Shown here one piece after another: positions 50,696 through 60,094 of a stretch of DNA of 64,000 nt (the first letter of the stretch is position 1; every line of letters starts with the position of its first letter). The translations under genes were made by a program, and so were the position numbers. The stretch comes from Sediminibacillus dalangtanensis (GTDB taxonomy: Bacteria > Bacillota > Bacilli > Bacillales > Amphibacillaceae): positions 2,852,001-2,916,000 of the forward strand of contig NZ_CP046956.1 in the NCBI RefSeq assembly GCF_017792025.1. The letters run 5' to 3'. The notes beneath the pieces are model-generated. The model made no database searches and was not told the origin of the DNA. It saw only the letters and a program-made list of their open reading frames with translations.

Positions 50696-50923
50696 ATCTT
50701 TTTTTGCATTATTTTTTAATAAATTCAATAAATCTGTAGAAACTTGCGCAGCTTCACTGTTTTCCCTTTGGATTTCCAAGTATACTTCCTTACGATGAAT
50801 ATCGACGTTTTTCGGTGCTGAAATCCCCAGCTTCACCTGTTCTCCGTCTATTTCAATCAATGTTATCTCTATATCTTCGCCTATTTGTATTGCTTCGTTT
50901 ATCTTCCGGGTCAATACGAGCAT
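50693..50923 (-). CDS. csrA: Carbon storage regulator CsrA
   Basis: CsrA is a small RNA-binding dimer that represses hag translation in Bacillus. The 76-residue protein has the family start [15 protein letters not shown], then [31 protein letters not shown] and a short polar tail. AGGAGG in the end of fliW lies 5-8 nt before the ATG. It is the last gene before hag; fliW, its protein antagonist, lies 2 bp upstream. Confidence 0.97.
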   Translation of the reverse strand: MLVLTRKINEAIQIGEDIEITLIEIDGEQVKLGISAPKNVDIHRKEVYLEIQRENSEAAQVSTDLLNLLKNNAKKD

Positions 50924-50925
50924 TA

Positions 50926-51375
50926 TTAATCCTCCTTTTCCTTAGAGGATGCCGCAGCAATCAACGGTTCTCTTGTACTATAATCTTTTTTATTGGTGAT
51001 GAATTGCTTTCCTTTCCGTTTGGTCATGTTAACAACAATAGGTGCCTGCAAATTCATTGTACTTTTTTCAAACGGATCTTTCAGGGAAAGAATCGATAGG
51101 ATAACAACATCACCTTCCTGTTGGATTTCTAACGTTTCTACTAAACTTCGATCTAAATCAATATCATAATCAGATCTAAAATGGAAAGGATTTGTCACAA
51201 TAAATGCCAGCTGCTGGTTTTCGACAGACTGCATGATTTGGAACACAGGATTTTCAGGAAAGTCCAAAAGTATAAATTCTCTTTCTGCATTGAAGCCAGG
51301 AATGCCTTGAGGGAATTCTATCGTTTCATTTTGATCTACCTCAACTGAACCTATGTACTTTGTTTGTATTTTCAT
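50926..51375 (-). CDS. fliW: Flagellar assembly factor FliW
   Basis: FliW binds either flagellin or CsrA; when flagellin is exported, FliW sequesters CsrA and releases hag translation. The 149-residue beta-rich protein shows the typical [23 protein letters not shown] start (about residues 17-39) and the [27 protein letters not shown] segment. It is directly upstream of csrA, the conserved arrangement. Confidence 0.96.
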   Translation of the reverse strand: MKIQTKYIGSVEVDQNETIEFPQGIPGFNAEREFILLDFPENPVFQIMQSVENQQLAFIVTNPFHFRSDYDIDLDRSLVETLEIQQEGDVVILSILSLKDPFEKSTMNLQAPIVVNMTKRKGKQFITNKKDYSTREPLIAAASSKEKED

Positions 51376-51387
51376 CTAATCATCCTT

Positions 51388-51978
51388 TTATATCATCATT
51401 TCAAAGTTGAAATTTTTAAATTTTAAATTGTCAAAGTCGATGGAAAGGCTTTGTCTTTCCAAAAGTGACGTTTCTACTTCACCAGGTTGATTATTGATAA
51501 TTGGCTTGTTTGGCTTGTTTTCAATTATCGGCTCATGCGTTTGGACATTTATCTTCAGCTCGGACGGCTGGTAATCGGTTTGCACGGCAAAATGGGATGG
51601 AATCCAGCCAATATTGAATTGCTTCATTGGTTTTTCCCCGTTTTGTTTTCCTTGAACGGCTATTGGATTTCCTCCATTTTCGATTTTCATCAACTGCTCC
51701 CCTTGGCTCACTCTTCGCTGCATGCCCTTATACACTGCCTCTTTCCCCTTTTGTGCTGCTTCAGAAATGCTCTTGGCCGCACTCTTAAGATTCATATCCT
51801 CCCAAGCCTTTGATTGATCAATAGTCATTTTAGAAGGTCGTCGTTGTATCGTAATTTCAGCTTGGGGCTGTCTGATTGTTTGATCTGCTTTTGGTTGTAT
51901 AATGGTTTGCTGTACTGGCGTCTGTGTGATTTGAATCTTTGCCAGGTTAGATTGCATTCTGACCTGAGGCAGTTGCAT
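51388..51978 (-). CDS. yviE: YviE-type flagellar operon protein (DUF6470)
   Basis: The 196-residue protein starts MQLPQVRMQSNLAKIQI and has a Gln-rich N-terminal third (TPVQQTIIQPKADQTIRQPQAEI), a helical middle (SAAKSISEAAQKGKEAVYKGMQRR) and a tail rich in Phe, Asn and Lys. Size, Gln-rich opening and position between flgL and fliW match YviE of B. subtilis. The function of the family is unknown. It is cytoplasmic by sequence and cotranscribed with flgL and fliW. Confidence 0.85.
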   Translation of the reverse strand: MQLPQVRMQSNLAKIQITQTPVQQTIIQPKADQTIRQPQAEITIQRRPSKMTIDQSKAWEDMNLKSAAKSISEAAQKGKEAVYKGMQRRVSQGEQLMKIENGGNPIAVQGKQNGEKPMKQFNIGWIPSHFAVQTDYQPSELKINVQTHEPIIENKPNKPIINNQPGEVETSLLERQSLSIDFDNLKFKNFNFEMMI

Positions 51979-52051
51979 AATTCTCCTCCATTCCCTTCAT
52001 AGTAAAAAGCCTTGCCGCTCATACAGAGGGCAAGTGCTTTCACCTAATTAT

Positions 52052-52921
52052 TTATCGTAGAAAATCTGTCAAAGTTGGCTGTATAATCCGTGACCCGGCA
52101 CTCAGTGCTGCCCTGTGAACGCTCTCCTGAGTGGTTAGCTTCATGATGACTTTTTCTAAATCTATATCTTCATTATCTGACATCATTTTGTTAGCCGTAA
52201 CTTCCTGAGAAGAAAGGCGGTCTTCTATAAGATCTAACCGGTTCATGCGTGCACCTAAATCTGCACGCTCATTTACTACATTGTCAATATGATTATCCAG
52301 CGAAGCAATATTGGCATCCAATTCTTCATCAGGTATGTCAGACCTCAAGGCATCAGAGAAAGCTTGAATATCATCGAACAAGTCACTACTGAATACTTCC
52401 CCGGCATCAATGTTGGCCTTTAACTTTGTACCGCTGGCCACTTCAACTACAACGTCTCCGCCACCCTCCTGGACTTCACCATCAACAACAGGGGGGGTAT
52501 CGGTTTTCGTACCATTGAAGATATATTTACCGTTGACTTTCGTATTGGCAATATCAGCCAAATGATCACGCAATTGATCAACTTCTTGCGCAATGTTTTC
52601 CCGTTGCCCATCTTCATACGTACCATTACTACCTTGAACAGCCAATTCTCTAAGTCTCTGAAGAGCTTGTGTAGCTTGATCCAATGCCGAATCAGAGTTA
52701 TCCATCCAATTATGAACTTCACTAGTATTTCGCTGGTATTGTTCAATTTCAGTCACTTGTGTGCGGTAATTCATCCCTTTCATGGCGACAACCGGGTCAT
52801 CAGAAGGGCGATTGATCTTTTTACCTGTAGACAACTGGTCCATATATTTCCCCAAGCTATCATAACTGTTACTTAAATTTCTTAGCATATTATTCGATAA
52901 CATACCTTGTGTTACGCGCAT
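52052..52921 (-). CDS. flgL: Flagellar hook-associated protein 3
   Basis: FlgL forms the junction between hook (via FlgK) and filament. The 289-residue protein has a flagellin-like N-terminus (MRVTQGMLSNNMLRNLSNSYDSLGKYMDQLSTGKKINRPSDDP) and a C-terminus with ESVHRAALSAGSRIIQPTLTDFL. It lies 10 bp after flgK in the flgM-yvyG-flgK-flgL run. Confidence 0.96.
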   Translation of the reverse strand: MRVTQGMLSNNMLRNLSNSYDSLGKYMDQLSTGKKINRPSDDPVVAMKGMNYRTQVTEIEQYQRNTSEVHNWMDNSDSALDQATQALQRLRELAVQGSNGTYEDGQRENIAQEVDQLRDHLADIANTKVNGKYIFNGTKTDTPPVVDGEVQEGGGDVVVEVASGTKLKANIDAGEVFSSDLFDDIQAFSDALRSDIPDEELDANIASLDNHIDNVVNERADLGARMNRLDLIEDRLSSQEVTANKMMSDNEDIDLEKVIMKLTTQESVHRAALSAGSRIIQPTLTDFLR

Positions 52922-52931
52922 TTTCTGTCAC

Positions 52932-54464
52932 CTACCTTCCGACTAATCCCATATTATTGATGATTCGGTCGAGCATTTCATCCACGGTCGTCATATTTCT
53001 GGCTGCCGCGTTATAGGCATGTTGGAATTTAATCATATTGGTCATCTCTTCATCCAACGATACAGCACTGACCGATTGTCTATTTTCATCCACTTGGTCA
53101 CGGAGCACGGTAGCATTCCCTTGCATCCGCTCAGCTTCCTGAGCAACTACGGCCATTTCCCCGATAATTCCTTCATAGTAGGTTTGTATCGAAGAGTTCT
53201 GGCCTAAATCGCCGACGCCTTTTTTACGCATTGCCTCAGCCATCGCAAGCGCATTTTCACCATTACCGCTATCTCCATTGGCACTGACGGCAATCAAGTC
53301 ACTATCTTCTTTAATTGCCTCAGATACTGTTATAGATGCTGCAGCATTATCTGTATCGTCAATAACAAAGAATTCCTGTCCAGGGTCTCCATTGGCGTCA
53401 ATCCCCTGAGAGTGAACTTCATTAAGTGCGGCAGCTAGGTTTCTAGCTAAAAAATTCAACTCTTCCAACATATCCGGATATTCCCCGACTGCTTCACCAC
53501 CATCTATGTAACCGTTGGATTCCATGAGGGCTTTCATTTTACCCTGAGAAGAAAAGTCAGCCGCAGCAATGGAGTCAGTCGATGTTTCATTGCCATCCTT
53601 GTCAATGGTTGTAAAATTGAATTGCTCTACATTTTGTTCATCATCGAGGCCTATTTCCATGTGCTTATATTCGCCAGATGAAGCGTCGATCAGGGTGGTG
53701 TCTGTATCCTTTCCTTGTCCGTCAGCCAAAGTTATGGTTGCTTTTCCCTGTGCAATCGCACTTGGCTGTCCACCGCTGCTTTCATAGGAAACATTGATGT
53801 TCACGAGGCCGGAGAGCTTATCGATACATCTGTCTCGTTCATCATATAAATCATTAGGTACCAGACCGTGAGGTTCAATGTCCCCGATTTGTTTGTTTAA
53901 GTTGTTTATCTGCCTGACTAATGAATTTATCTCCTTTTTCGTAACATTCATTTCTTCCTGCAAATTGCTTCTTTCTGAATTTAAAGAATCGGAAACATAA
54001 TTAAACGTCTCAGCCACCGCAGTACCCCTTTGCACCGCAACAGCTCTGGAGCCCTCATCTTTATTTGTAGCAAGGTCTTGCAGCGATTGCCAAAAGCGAT
54101 CCATTGTCTTGGACAGCCCTTGTTCCGTCGGCTCGTTCATGATACTTTGCATTTGCTCCATCGCACTTGCTTTGGAATCGTAATAACCAAGCTTGGCATT
54201 CTCACTGCGGTACTGCTTGTCCAAAAACTGGTCACGAACACGTTCAATCGAGCCTGCCTGAACACCGCTTCCCACTTGTCCAGGAATCTCAGGTCGGTTC
54301 CTCGATGCCGGAGGGTATGGGCCGGTCTGTTCAAAATTGACCCGCTGTCTGGTATAACCCTCTGTATTAGCATTGGCAATATTATGACCGGTTGTATATA
54401 AAGCAGACTGTTGGGTGGTTAGCGCACGCCTGGCTACCTCTAATCCATTAAAAGTTGAACTCAC
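52932..54464 (-). CDS. flgK: Flagellar hook-associated protein 1
   Basis: FlgK is the first hook-filament junction protein. The 510-residue protein begins STFNGLEVARRALTTQQSALYTTGHNIANANTEGYTRQRV, the flagellar rod-hook motif, and ends with the conserved VSLDEEMTNMIKFQHAYNAAARNMTTVDEMLDRII segment. It lies 21 bp downstream of the FlgN-type chaperone gene. Confidence 0.97.
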   Translation of the reverse strand: MSSTFNGLEVARRALTTQQSALYTTGHNIANANTEGYTRQRVNFEQTGPYPPASRNRPEIPGQVGSGVQAGSIERVRDQFLDKQYRSENAKLGYYDSKASAMEQMQSIMNEPTEQGLSKTMDRFWQSLQDLATNKDEGSRAVAVQRGTAVAETFNYVSDSLNSERSNLQEEMNVTKKEINSLVRQINNLNKQIGDIEPHGLVPNDLYDERDRCIDKLSGLVNINVSYESSGGQPSAIAQGKATITLADGQGKDTDTTLIDASSGEYKHMEIGLDDEQNVEQFNFTTIDKDGNETSTDSIAAADFSSQGKMKALMESNGYIDGGEAVGEYPDMLEELNFLARNLAAALNEVHSQGIDANGDPGQEFFVIDDTDNAAASITVSEAIKEDSDLIAVSANGDSGNGENALAMAEAMRKKGVGDLGQNSSIQTYYEGIIGEMAVVAQEAERMQGNATVLRDQVDENRQSVSAVSLDEEMTNMIKFQHAYNAAARNMTTVDEMLDRIINNMGLVGR

Positions 54465-54485
54465 ACTGGTTACTCCTCTCTCCTG

Positions 54486-54983
54486 CTACGCTTTCGAATC
54501 GAACAGCGACCGTTTCGACGATTGTGGTTGCTGCTGACTTTTGGTATTACCGTAATTCATGTTTTTCAACGATGGATCCATCATATCGATCGACATTTGG
54601 ATGAATTGCAAAGACTGTTTGGTTAAGTCTTGATTTAAGTTTTCTTGTTGCTTTAAATCATATAGTACATTTGTCAGTTTTAAGAAACGGCTTTCCAAAT
54701 CTATCTTCTCCTGCTTATCTTCCAAGTTTTCGAGAATGACAGACACTGTGGCGGCTTCCGGATCGATTCCGGCGTTGCTTGCCCATGCTCCGACTTCCTG
54801 TTGCCGTTGCTTTTCGACCTGATTGATTGCCTGAACATGCTTTCTTTCCTGCAGCATCAAGGTTTGCAGCTTGTCCGTATCTCCGTCTTTCAACGTTTCT
54901 GTTTTTTCTTTGGACAAGGTCAATAAGCTTTCATGAAGTTTGATCAAACGCTGTAATGATTCAACTACGGGTTGAACGGACAT
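54486..54983 (-). CDS. flgN: FlgN-type chaperone (YvyG)
   Basis: FlgN chaperones FlgK and FlgL to the flagellar export apparatus. The 165-residue helical protein has LQRLIKLHESLLTLSKEKTETLKDGDTDKLQTLMLQERKHVQAI, the FlgN-family pattern, and a Ser/Gln-rich end (QQQPQSSKRSLFDSKA). It matches YvyG in size and in position between flgM and flgK. Confidence 0.92.
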   Translation of the reverse strand: MSVQPVVESLQRLIKLHESLLTLSKEKTETLKDGDTDKLQTLMLQERKHVQAINQVEKQRQQEVGAWASNAGIDPEAATVSVILENLEDKQEKIDLESRFLKLTNVLYDLKQQENLNQDLTKQSLQFIQMSIDMMDPSLKNMNYGNTKSQQQPQSSKRSLFDSKA

Positions 54984-55000
54984 ACGATGTCCTCCCTTTT

Positions 55001-55270
55001 TTACGGTTGGTTATTCCAAAACGCAATCATTTTCCTGGCTGTCTGTTTTGGATCGATGTTGTATTCGCCAGACTCCACAGCCTGCTTGATTTCCTGTACC
55101 CGCTGTTGCCGCGCAGGGTCAGGTTTGGCGGTTTCCTGCAGTTGCTTTGCCTGATTCGATATTTGCAATTTATCTTCTTTATTTTTCATTTCCTGTTTCA
55201 CTTCCGCCTGCTTTTGCAGTTGTTTTTGGTACGGATTAAAGTTGGATTGATTAGTACCATTAATCTTCAA
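55001..55270 (-). CDS. flgM: Anti-sigma-D factor FlgM
   Basis: FlgM holds sigma-D until the hook-basal body is finished and the protein is neutralised or secreted. The 89-residue protein has the Bacillus FlgM opening MKINGTNQSNFNPYQKQ, a Lys/Glu-rich disordered first half with DKLQISNQAKQLQ, and the C-terminal sigma-binding helices (RQQRVQEIKQAVESGEYNIDPKQTARKMI). It starts at a TTG with AAAGGAG 9 nt upstream; no ATG is available. A perfect sigma-D promoter precedes it. Confidence 0.95.
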   Translation of the reverse strand: MKINGTNQSNFNPYQKQLQKQAEVKQEMKNKEDKLQISNQAKQLQETAKPDPARQQRVQEIKQAVESGEYNIDPKQTARKMIAFWNNQP

Positions 55271-55319
55271 TGCACTGCACTCCTTTCACGGTTATCTGGC
55301 GTACATGCTCTTAATCTTA

Positions 55320-55346
55320 ATATCGGCAGGTTGGGAGTATTGTTTA
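55320..55346 (-). promoter_or_regulatory. Sigma-D promoter of flgM
   Basis: TAAA (55343-55346), a 15-bp spacer and GCCGATAT (55320-55327) match the sigma-D consensus at every position. Confidence 0.93.
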
Positions 55347-55354
55347 ATAGAAAG

Positions 55355-55774
55355 TCATTGTTTTTTTTCGACTGTATAGTAGGTATTGATTTCGTGCACG
55401 TTTTGTTTGTTGCGTTCGGCAATCTCGACTAGTTTTTTCTGTTGATCCAGGTCGGATTTCATTTCGGTCTGGCAGGAATGACATAGTTTGCCTTCGGAAA
55501 TCTTCGTGCTACAGCGCTCGCAAGGATAGGTCAAATTTGGAAATTGGGACGCCCGTAAGCGTCTTTCCTTAACAAATTTAAAAATAATTTCCTCGTCGAC
55601 TCCGGTCGCTTCAACAATTTCCGGAACAGTCGCCTGCCGGTTTTTCCGCGGACGAAGAAAATCGTAAACTGTCGTGTAAGCACGCTCCTCCTCTTTGTAA
55701 CAATCCTGGCAAATCGAACGGACGCCAGACACAAAAAGTGTCCCACAGCGTGGACAGTTCATTAATTCTCCCAT
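55355..55774 (-). CDS. yvyF: YvyF flagellar operon protein
   Basis: The 139-residue protein (the same length as B. subtilis YvyF) has two Cys modules: MNCPRCGTLF...ICQDC at the N-terminus, and CERCSTKISEGKLCHSC in the second half. A middle VPEIVEATGVDEEIIFKFVKERRL helix-turn-helix-like segment (TIGR03826 family) joins them. The start at 55774 has AGGGGGA 6 nt upstream; the frame is open far beyond without support and would cross a REP-like repeat. Its role in flagellar regulation is not established. Confidence 0.9.
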   Translation of the reverse strand: MGELMNCPRCGTLFVSGVRSICQDCYKEEERAYTTVYDFLRPRKNRQATVPEIVEATGVDEEIIFKFVKERRLRASQFPNLTYPCERCSTKISEGKLCHSCQTEMKSDLDQQKKLVEIAERNKQNVHEINTYYTVEKKQ

Positions 55775-55868
55775 CATAGTTCCCCCTAAAAGCATTTTTC
55801 GTACATTATAGCACATGACCTCCCGTACAGTGACAAGAAATTGAGATATTTTGGGAGAGGAGGAGAGC

Positions 55869-55926
55869 GGGGTCAGTCCCTTCGAGGAGAAGTTATGATA
55901 TTTAACCGGGCCTAGGGACTGACCCC
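55869..55926. repeat. REP-like palindromic repeat (GGGGTCAGTCCC type)
   Basis: ggggtcagtccc (55869-55880) and gggactgacccc (55915-55926) are perfect inverted ends around about 34 bp. Confidence 0.8.
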
Positions 55927-55990
55927 AAAACAGGCGTTCTCTCTCTTCATTCAATTAGAAATGCTAATTTATAGGGGTTTTGAGGAGTTG

Positions 55991-56048
55991 AAGGTCTGTC
56001 CCCGATTTGGGATTTTTATCGCAAATCAGGAGTTGGGGGACTGACCCT
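55991..56048. repeat. REP-like palindromic repeat
   Basis: The ends aaggtctgtcccc (55991-56003) and ggggactgaccctt (near 56035-56048) are inverted. The inside holds GATTTG...CAAATC, another inverted pair. Confidence 0.7.
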
Positions 56049-56053
56049 TCAGC

Positions 56054-56110
56054 ATTCTGACCCCTCAGCTTTCATCAGGAAGCCCTCCTCTTTTGGGAGG
56101 GTCTGTCCCC
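56054..56110. repeat. Partial REP-like unit with hairpin, at the comFC 3' end
   Basis: tctgacccc begins and gggtctgtcccc ends the stretch. An inner stem CCCTCC-tcttttg-GGAGGG lies just past the comFC stop and may serve as its terminator. Confidence 0.55.
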
Positions 56111-56113
56111 GGG

Positions 56114-56809
56114 TTAGCTGCGGGCGAGGGTGAGGGAATACACTTCTGGGCAGCCGTTGTTTTTCAGGGTGCGTGCGGCGTGGCGGAGGGTGGTTCCAGT
56201 GGTGTAGATATCGTCAATCAGTATGACCGGTTTGTAGGTCGGCTTAATCAACGTAAAGGGATTTTTGGCAAGGATTCGCTGCCGGCGTGTTTTCTTGGAC
56301 TGTTTCTCTCCGTGGGTTCTCGTCAACAGCTGCTCTGCTGGTTTATCCAATAAGTCAATTAACGCTTCGGCTTGGTTGAAGCCGCGTTCGTACAGCCGCT
56401 CTTTGCTTAGTGGAATGGGAACCAAAATTGCGCGCTTACGGTAATCCTTGCTGAACAATTTCCGAAAAGTGTCCTGCAAATCACTCTCGAATGCTTCGCG
56501 CAATTTATAATCGCCGCGATATTTCCACTTGGCGAGCATTTCCTGCATCCGCTCGTTATAGGCATAAACGGACCGATTTTTCGTAAGTACTCCTTGCCAT
56601 TGGGAAAGCTGTTCCCATCGGCGGCAGTCCCCACAAGTCTCTCCTTCCCCATCAACGCGTCTGCCACATTTGACACACAGCTCTTTTCCGTCCAGTCTGT
56701 CCAGCTCTTTTTCACAACTCTCGCATAACTGCTTAATACGATCGGGCAGCAGGATGTTCCCCCAATGGACTTCCGTAACCATCTCTTTGTCACACCATAA
56801 GCAATGCAT
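56114..56809 (-). CDS. comFC: Competence protein ComFC (phosphoribosyltransferase-like)
   Basis: ComFC is needed for uptake of transforming DNA. The 231-residue protein has N-terminal zinc modules (CLWCDKE, CESCEKE, CVKCGRRV, CGDC) and a C-terminal PRTase-type domain with VPIPLSKERLYERGFNQAEAL and PVILIDDIYTTGTTLRHAARTL. Its ATG overlaps the comFA stop by one base. The comFB gene that separates the two in B. subtilis is absent. Confidence 0.95.
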   Translation of the reverse strand: MHCLWCDKEMVTEVHWGNILLPDRIKQLCESCEKELDRLDGKELCVKCGRRVDGEGETCGDCRRWEQLSQWQGVLTKNRSVYAYNERMQEMLAKWKYRGDYKLREAFESDLQDTFRKLFSKDYRKRAILVPIPLSKERLYERGFNQAEALIDLLDKPAEQLLTRTHGEKQSKKTRRQRILAKNPFTLIKPTYKPVILIDDIYTTGTTLRHAARTLKNNGCPEVYSLTLARS

Positions 56810-58323
56810 CAGATTTTCACCGCCCGCTTGTTCATTGCGTTAATCGAACGGACAGCAGCAACCATTGCCTTTGTTTTCCCAGCATGAAAAAACAACACTT
56901 CCCCATCCGGGTCATCCGGGCTTCTTCCAGCCCGGCCGGCAATCTGTACGAGGGCGGCTTCATCAAATACAGCATGTCCGGCGTCCAGCACGGCGACGTC
57001 GACAGATGGAAACGTGACGCCTCGTTCTAAAATCGTAGTTGTGATTAGTACCTGCAGCTCTCGATTGCGGAACTGCTGTACCTTCGCTTCCCTATCCTTG
57101 TCGGCAGCATGAACGGAAGCAATCGCCGAATCGCCAAGCTCTTCTCTCAATAGCAGACCGATTGCTTTCTCCATTTTGCCTGCAAGCTCAACATATGGCA
57201 CAAATATCATCAGCTGCCGTTCCGGATGCTGACGTCGCTTCAGCCAGTCAAAGAAAGCAGCCGGCGGCATATTGTTTTGCAAGGATCTTTTTAAATGGCT
57301 GGAAAGGATCAAGCGGGGAACCGGAAGCGGACATCCGTGGAAGCGGATTGGCACAAAAACAGCATCCAAACGGCCATAACCAAGGCGACGACGCTGTTCC
57401 TTTCTCGGAGTGGCGGTCAAATAGATGCGGGCAGATGCTGATTTTGCCGCCCTAGCTACGGCGAACGGCAATGACGGATCTTTATGATATGGAAATGCAT
57501 CGATTTCATCAATGACCTTGACATCGAATGCGCGGGCAAAACGCAGCAACTGGTGGGTGGTGGCCACCACGAGCTGACCGTCAGCCGCTTTCTCTTCACT
57601 TCCCCCATACAAACCGGTAATCGCTGTGTCAGGGAACGCCTGACGGAACCGCGGCAACAGCTCACGGACCACATCAGCACGCGGTGATGCCAGGCAGACG
57701 CGCTTGCCTGCTTCCAAAGCGCTGCCAATTCCGGCAAAAAGCATTTCTGTTTTGCCAGCTCCGCATACCGCCCACGTAAGCAGCTCACCAGTACCTCTCT
57801 CCATTACTTCCCTTATACGGTCAGAAGCTTTCTTTTGGGCAAGTGTCAGCTCTCCGTCCCATCTGCACGCTTTTTCCTGAACGGGCCATTTTGGAGGCGG
57901 GCCTGTCCAGACATACAACGGCTGGCATTGTAGTACCATTCCCATTTCCACACAGTTGCGGCAATAGACATGGGTTTGGTTACAACGGGCACAAGGAATC
58001 TCAGCAAACTTCCGGCGAAGCTTGTTGCCACAACGGCGGCAGCGCCAGCCCCACACATGGGACTCGATTGCTTCGACAGCTTGAAGCATTCCAGTCTCGG
58101 TTAATTCGACCCATAACGCTTGTTCGATTTGAATTTCTTCACGAAGCAGCAATTTTCCAGAAAAGCGGTTGGAAATGGATAGTAACTCTTTTGCGGATAA
58201 TATGTTGGAAAACGTTTCAGAGGAAATACTAGTAGAAGGAATCCAGTCAAAAGAAGGATAAAAATACGACCGGATCGAGGAAATCAGTGTAGAAATGGAA
58301 ACCAGCTCCTTTTTATCATACAT
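56809..58323 (-). CDS. comFA: Competence ATP-dependent DNA helicase ComFA
   Basis: ComFA is the cytoplasmic motor thought to help pull single-stranded transforming DNA through ComEC. The 504-residue protein (463 in B. subtilis) has a four-cysteine zinc module (CRRCG...CARC, CRNC, about residues 95-130), Walker A VCGAGKTEML, the DEID box (VIDEIDAFP), motif III YLTATPRKEQ and motif VI QIAGRAGRSPDDPDG. A hairpin lies right in front of the start. Expression would be ComK-dependent in B. subtilis; no clear ComK box was found. Confidence 0.94.
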   Translation of the reverse strand: MYDKKELVSISTLISSIRSYFYPSFDWIPSTSISSETFSNILSAKELLSISNRFSGKLLLREEIQIEQALWVELTETGMLQAVEAIESHVWGWRCRRCGNKLRRKFAEIPCARCNQTHVYCRNCVEMGMVLQCQPLYVWTGPPPKWPVQEKACRWDGELTLAQKKASDRIREVMERGTGELLTWAVCGAGKTEMLFAGIGSALEAGKRVCLASPRADVVRELLPRFRQAFPDTAITGLYGGSEEKAADGQLVVATTHQLLRFARAFDVKVIDEIDAFPYHKDPSLPFAVARAAKSASARIYLTATPRKEQRRRLGYGRLDAVFVPIRFHGCPLPVPRLILSSHLKRSLQNNMPPAAFFDWLKRRQHPERQLMIFVPYVELAGKMEKAIGLLLREELGDSAIASVHAADKDREAKVQQFRNRELQVLITTTILERGVTFPSVDVAVLDAGHAVFDEAALVQIAGRAGRSPDDPDGEVLFFHAGKTKAMVAAVRSINAMNKRAVKI

Positions 58324-58327
58324 TCAT

Positions 58328-58351
58328 GTCCCGCCACAAAAAAAGCGGGAC
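58328..58351. repeat. Inverted repeat immediately upstream of comFA
   Basis: GTCCCGC (58328-58334) pairs with GCGGGAC (58345-58351) around a T/A-rich loop, ending 5 bp before the comFA ATG and covering its poor ribosome site. No T run follows on either strand. Confidence 0.5.
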
Positions 58352-58386
58352 ACAGCCATATAATAATGAAAATGATAGCAATAAGC

Positions 58387-59229
58387 TTATTTAAAATACC
58401 AGCCAAGTCCGATGGCGCCTTCACCCAGATGGGTGCCGATGACGGGACCGAAATAACTGACGACCACTTCGGCGTTCGGATATTTCGCTTCGAAATCCCG
58501 TTTCATCTGCTGCGCCTCTTCTTCACGCAAGGAATGAATCACTGCCGCCCGGATCGGCTTTCCGGTTTCGGCATCAGCGGCGAACAAATCTTCAATCCGC
58601 TTCAGGGCACGCTTACGGGTACGTATCTTTTCAAACGGAACGATTTTTTTATCTTCAAAATAAAGTAGCGGTTTTACCTGGAGCATGCTTCCCAGCAAAG
58701 CCTGTGCGCCATTCAGGCGTCCGCCTCTGTGCAGGTTGCCCAAGTCGTCGACCATGAAATAAGCAATCATCGACTGTTTCATTTCATCGAGCCTGCCGAG
58801 GATTTCTTCAACCGTTGCATCGTTTGCAGCCATTTCTGCTGCCTCCAGCGCATAAAACCCTTGTACCATACAGCTCATTTCGGAATCGTATGGATAGACC
58901 TTGATGTTATCGACCATTTTCCCAGCAGAACCGACGGCCTCGAACGTACCGCTGATTCCGCTTGATAAGTGGACAGAAATGACGGCGTCATAATCCTCAG
59001 CCAGTTCCTCCAGCTTTTCGGTAATCAAGCCGATCGACGGCTGGGAGGTTTTCGGCAGCTCTGTGGCAGCTTTCACCTTTGGATAAAACTCCTCTGCCGT
59101 GATGTCGACTTCCTCCTGATAAGACTCCTTGTCAAAAAAGACATTAAGCGGCACCATATGTATCTGTTTTTCGCGTCGAACCTCTTCCGGTAAATAAGCC
59201 GTACTATCTGTCATTACAGCAATTTTCAT
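58387..59229 (-). CDS. degV: DegV-family fatty-acid-binding protein
   Basis: DegV (FakB-type) proteins bind a fatty acid and present it to the FakA kinase. The 280-residue protein shows the N-terminal MTDSTAYLPEEV motif, TSQPSIGLI, the lipid-site HLSSGISGTFEAV region, NLHRGGRLNGAQAL and the C-terminal VIGTHLGEGAIGLGW. It sits between comFA and degU, as yviA/degV does in B. subtilis. Despite the name it is not a regulator in the two-component system. Confidence 0.95.
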   Translation of the reverse strand: MKIAVMTDSTAYLPEEVRREKQIHMVPLNVFFDKESYQEEVDITAEEFYPKVKAATELPKTSQPSIGLITEKLEELAEDYDAVISVHLSSGISGTFEAVGSAGKMVDNIKVYPYDSEMSCMVQGFYALEAAEMAANDATVEEILGRLDEMKQSMIAYFMVDDLGNLHRGGRLNGAQALLGSMLQVKPLLYFEDKKIVPFEKIRTRKRALKRIEDLFAADAETGKPIRAAVIHSLREEEAQQMKRDFEAKYPNAEVVVSYFGPVIGTHLGEGAIGLGWYFK

Positions 59230-59378
59230 AAAATCTACCTTTCATGGACAAAATTTCATTCATGCTTACCTTCTATTTTACAAGCAGGTGCCTCGATAAT
59301 CTAGCACAAAAATAGGCTGTGCGCTATTTTTAATAGAATCGCTTCCATCCCGAAAAAAGGCAGATCGCGGTATCAACA

Positions 59379-59404
59379 AAAAGCCGGGGATATCCCCGGC
59401 TTTT
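59379..59404 (-). terminator. Rho-independent terminator after degU
   Basis: A perfect 26-nt palindrome (AAAAGCCGGGGAT and its complement) lies 10 bp past the degU stop. Confidence 0.9.
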
Positions 59405-59413
59405 CTTCGCTGT

Positions 59414-60094
59414 TTATAAGACTTCGACCCAGCCATTCCGGATGGCCGAAACGACTGCCTGCGTCCGATCGTTTACATTCATTTTTTGCAAAATGTTGCT
59501 GACATGGTTTTTGACTGTTTTTTCACTGATATACAATGCTTCCGCGACGCCGCGGTTGCTCTTACCGTCAGCCAACAACTGGAGCACTTCACACTCTCTT
59601 CGTGTCAGCAGATGCAATGGTTTGCGGTAATCAATTTGTTTTTCCACCGGCTTGTTGGCACTTTCTTCTGCCAGTCTGCGATACTCCTGGACAAGGTTAT
59701 GGGTTACTTTCGGATGGAGATAAGAACCGCCTTCACTGACGACCTTGATCGCTTCAATTAACGCATCGGAATCCATTTCCTTCAACAAATACCCTTGTGC
59801 ACCGGTTTTTAAAGCATGTGTGACATAGTTCTCGTCATCATGAATCGATAAAATAATGACGCTTATGTCCGGGTGTTTCTCGATCAAATCCGACGTTGCC
59901 TGGACACCATTGAGGTTCGGCATATTGATATCCATCAATACAACATCCGGATTGAACTCTTCCACCAGCTTCACAGCAGTGGAACCGTCATCTCCTTCAG
60001 CGACAACATTGAATGAAGGCTCAAAATCCAAGATTCTTTTCACACCTTCACGGAATAACTTGTGGTCATCGACTAGTAATATATTGGTTGTCAT
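59414..60094 (-). CDS. degU: Two-component response regulator DegU
   Basis: DegU controls exoenzymes, motility, biofilm and competence. The 226-residue protein has a receiver domain with the phosphoacceptor D55 in [10 protein letters not shown], acidic residues DD at 9-10 and a conserved Lys near 104, followed by a C-terminal LuxR/NarL-type helix-turn-helix ([40 protein letters not shown]). AGGAGGAG precedes the ATG. Unlike the close degS-degU pair of B. subtilis, 294 bp separate it from degS. Confidence 0.97.
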   Translation of the reverse strand: MTTNILLVDDHKLFREGVKRILDFEPSFNVVAEGDDGSTAVKLVEEFNPDVVLMDINMPNLNGVQATSDLIEKHPDISVIILSIHDDENYVTHALKTGAQGYLLKEMDSDALIEAIKVVSEGGSYLHPKVTHNLVQEYRRLAEESANKPVEKQIDYRKPLHLLTRRECEVLQLLADGKSNRGVAEALYISEKTVKNHVSNILQKMNVNDRTQAVVSAIRNGWVEVL

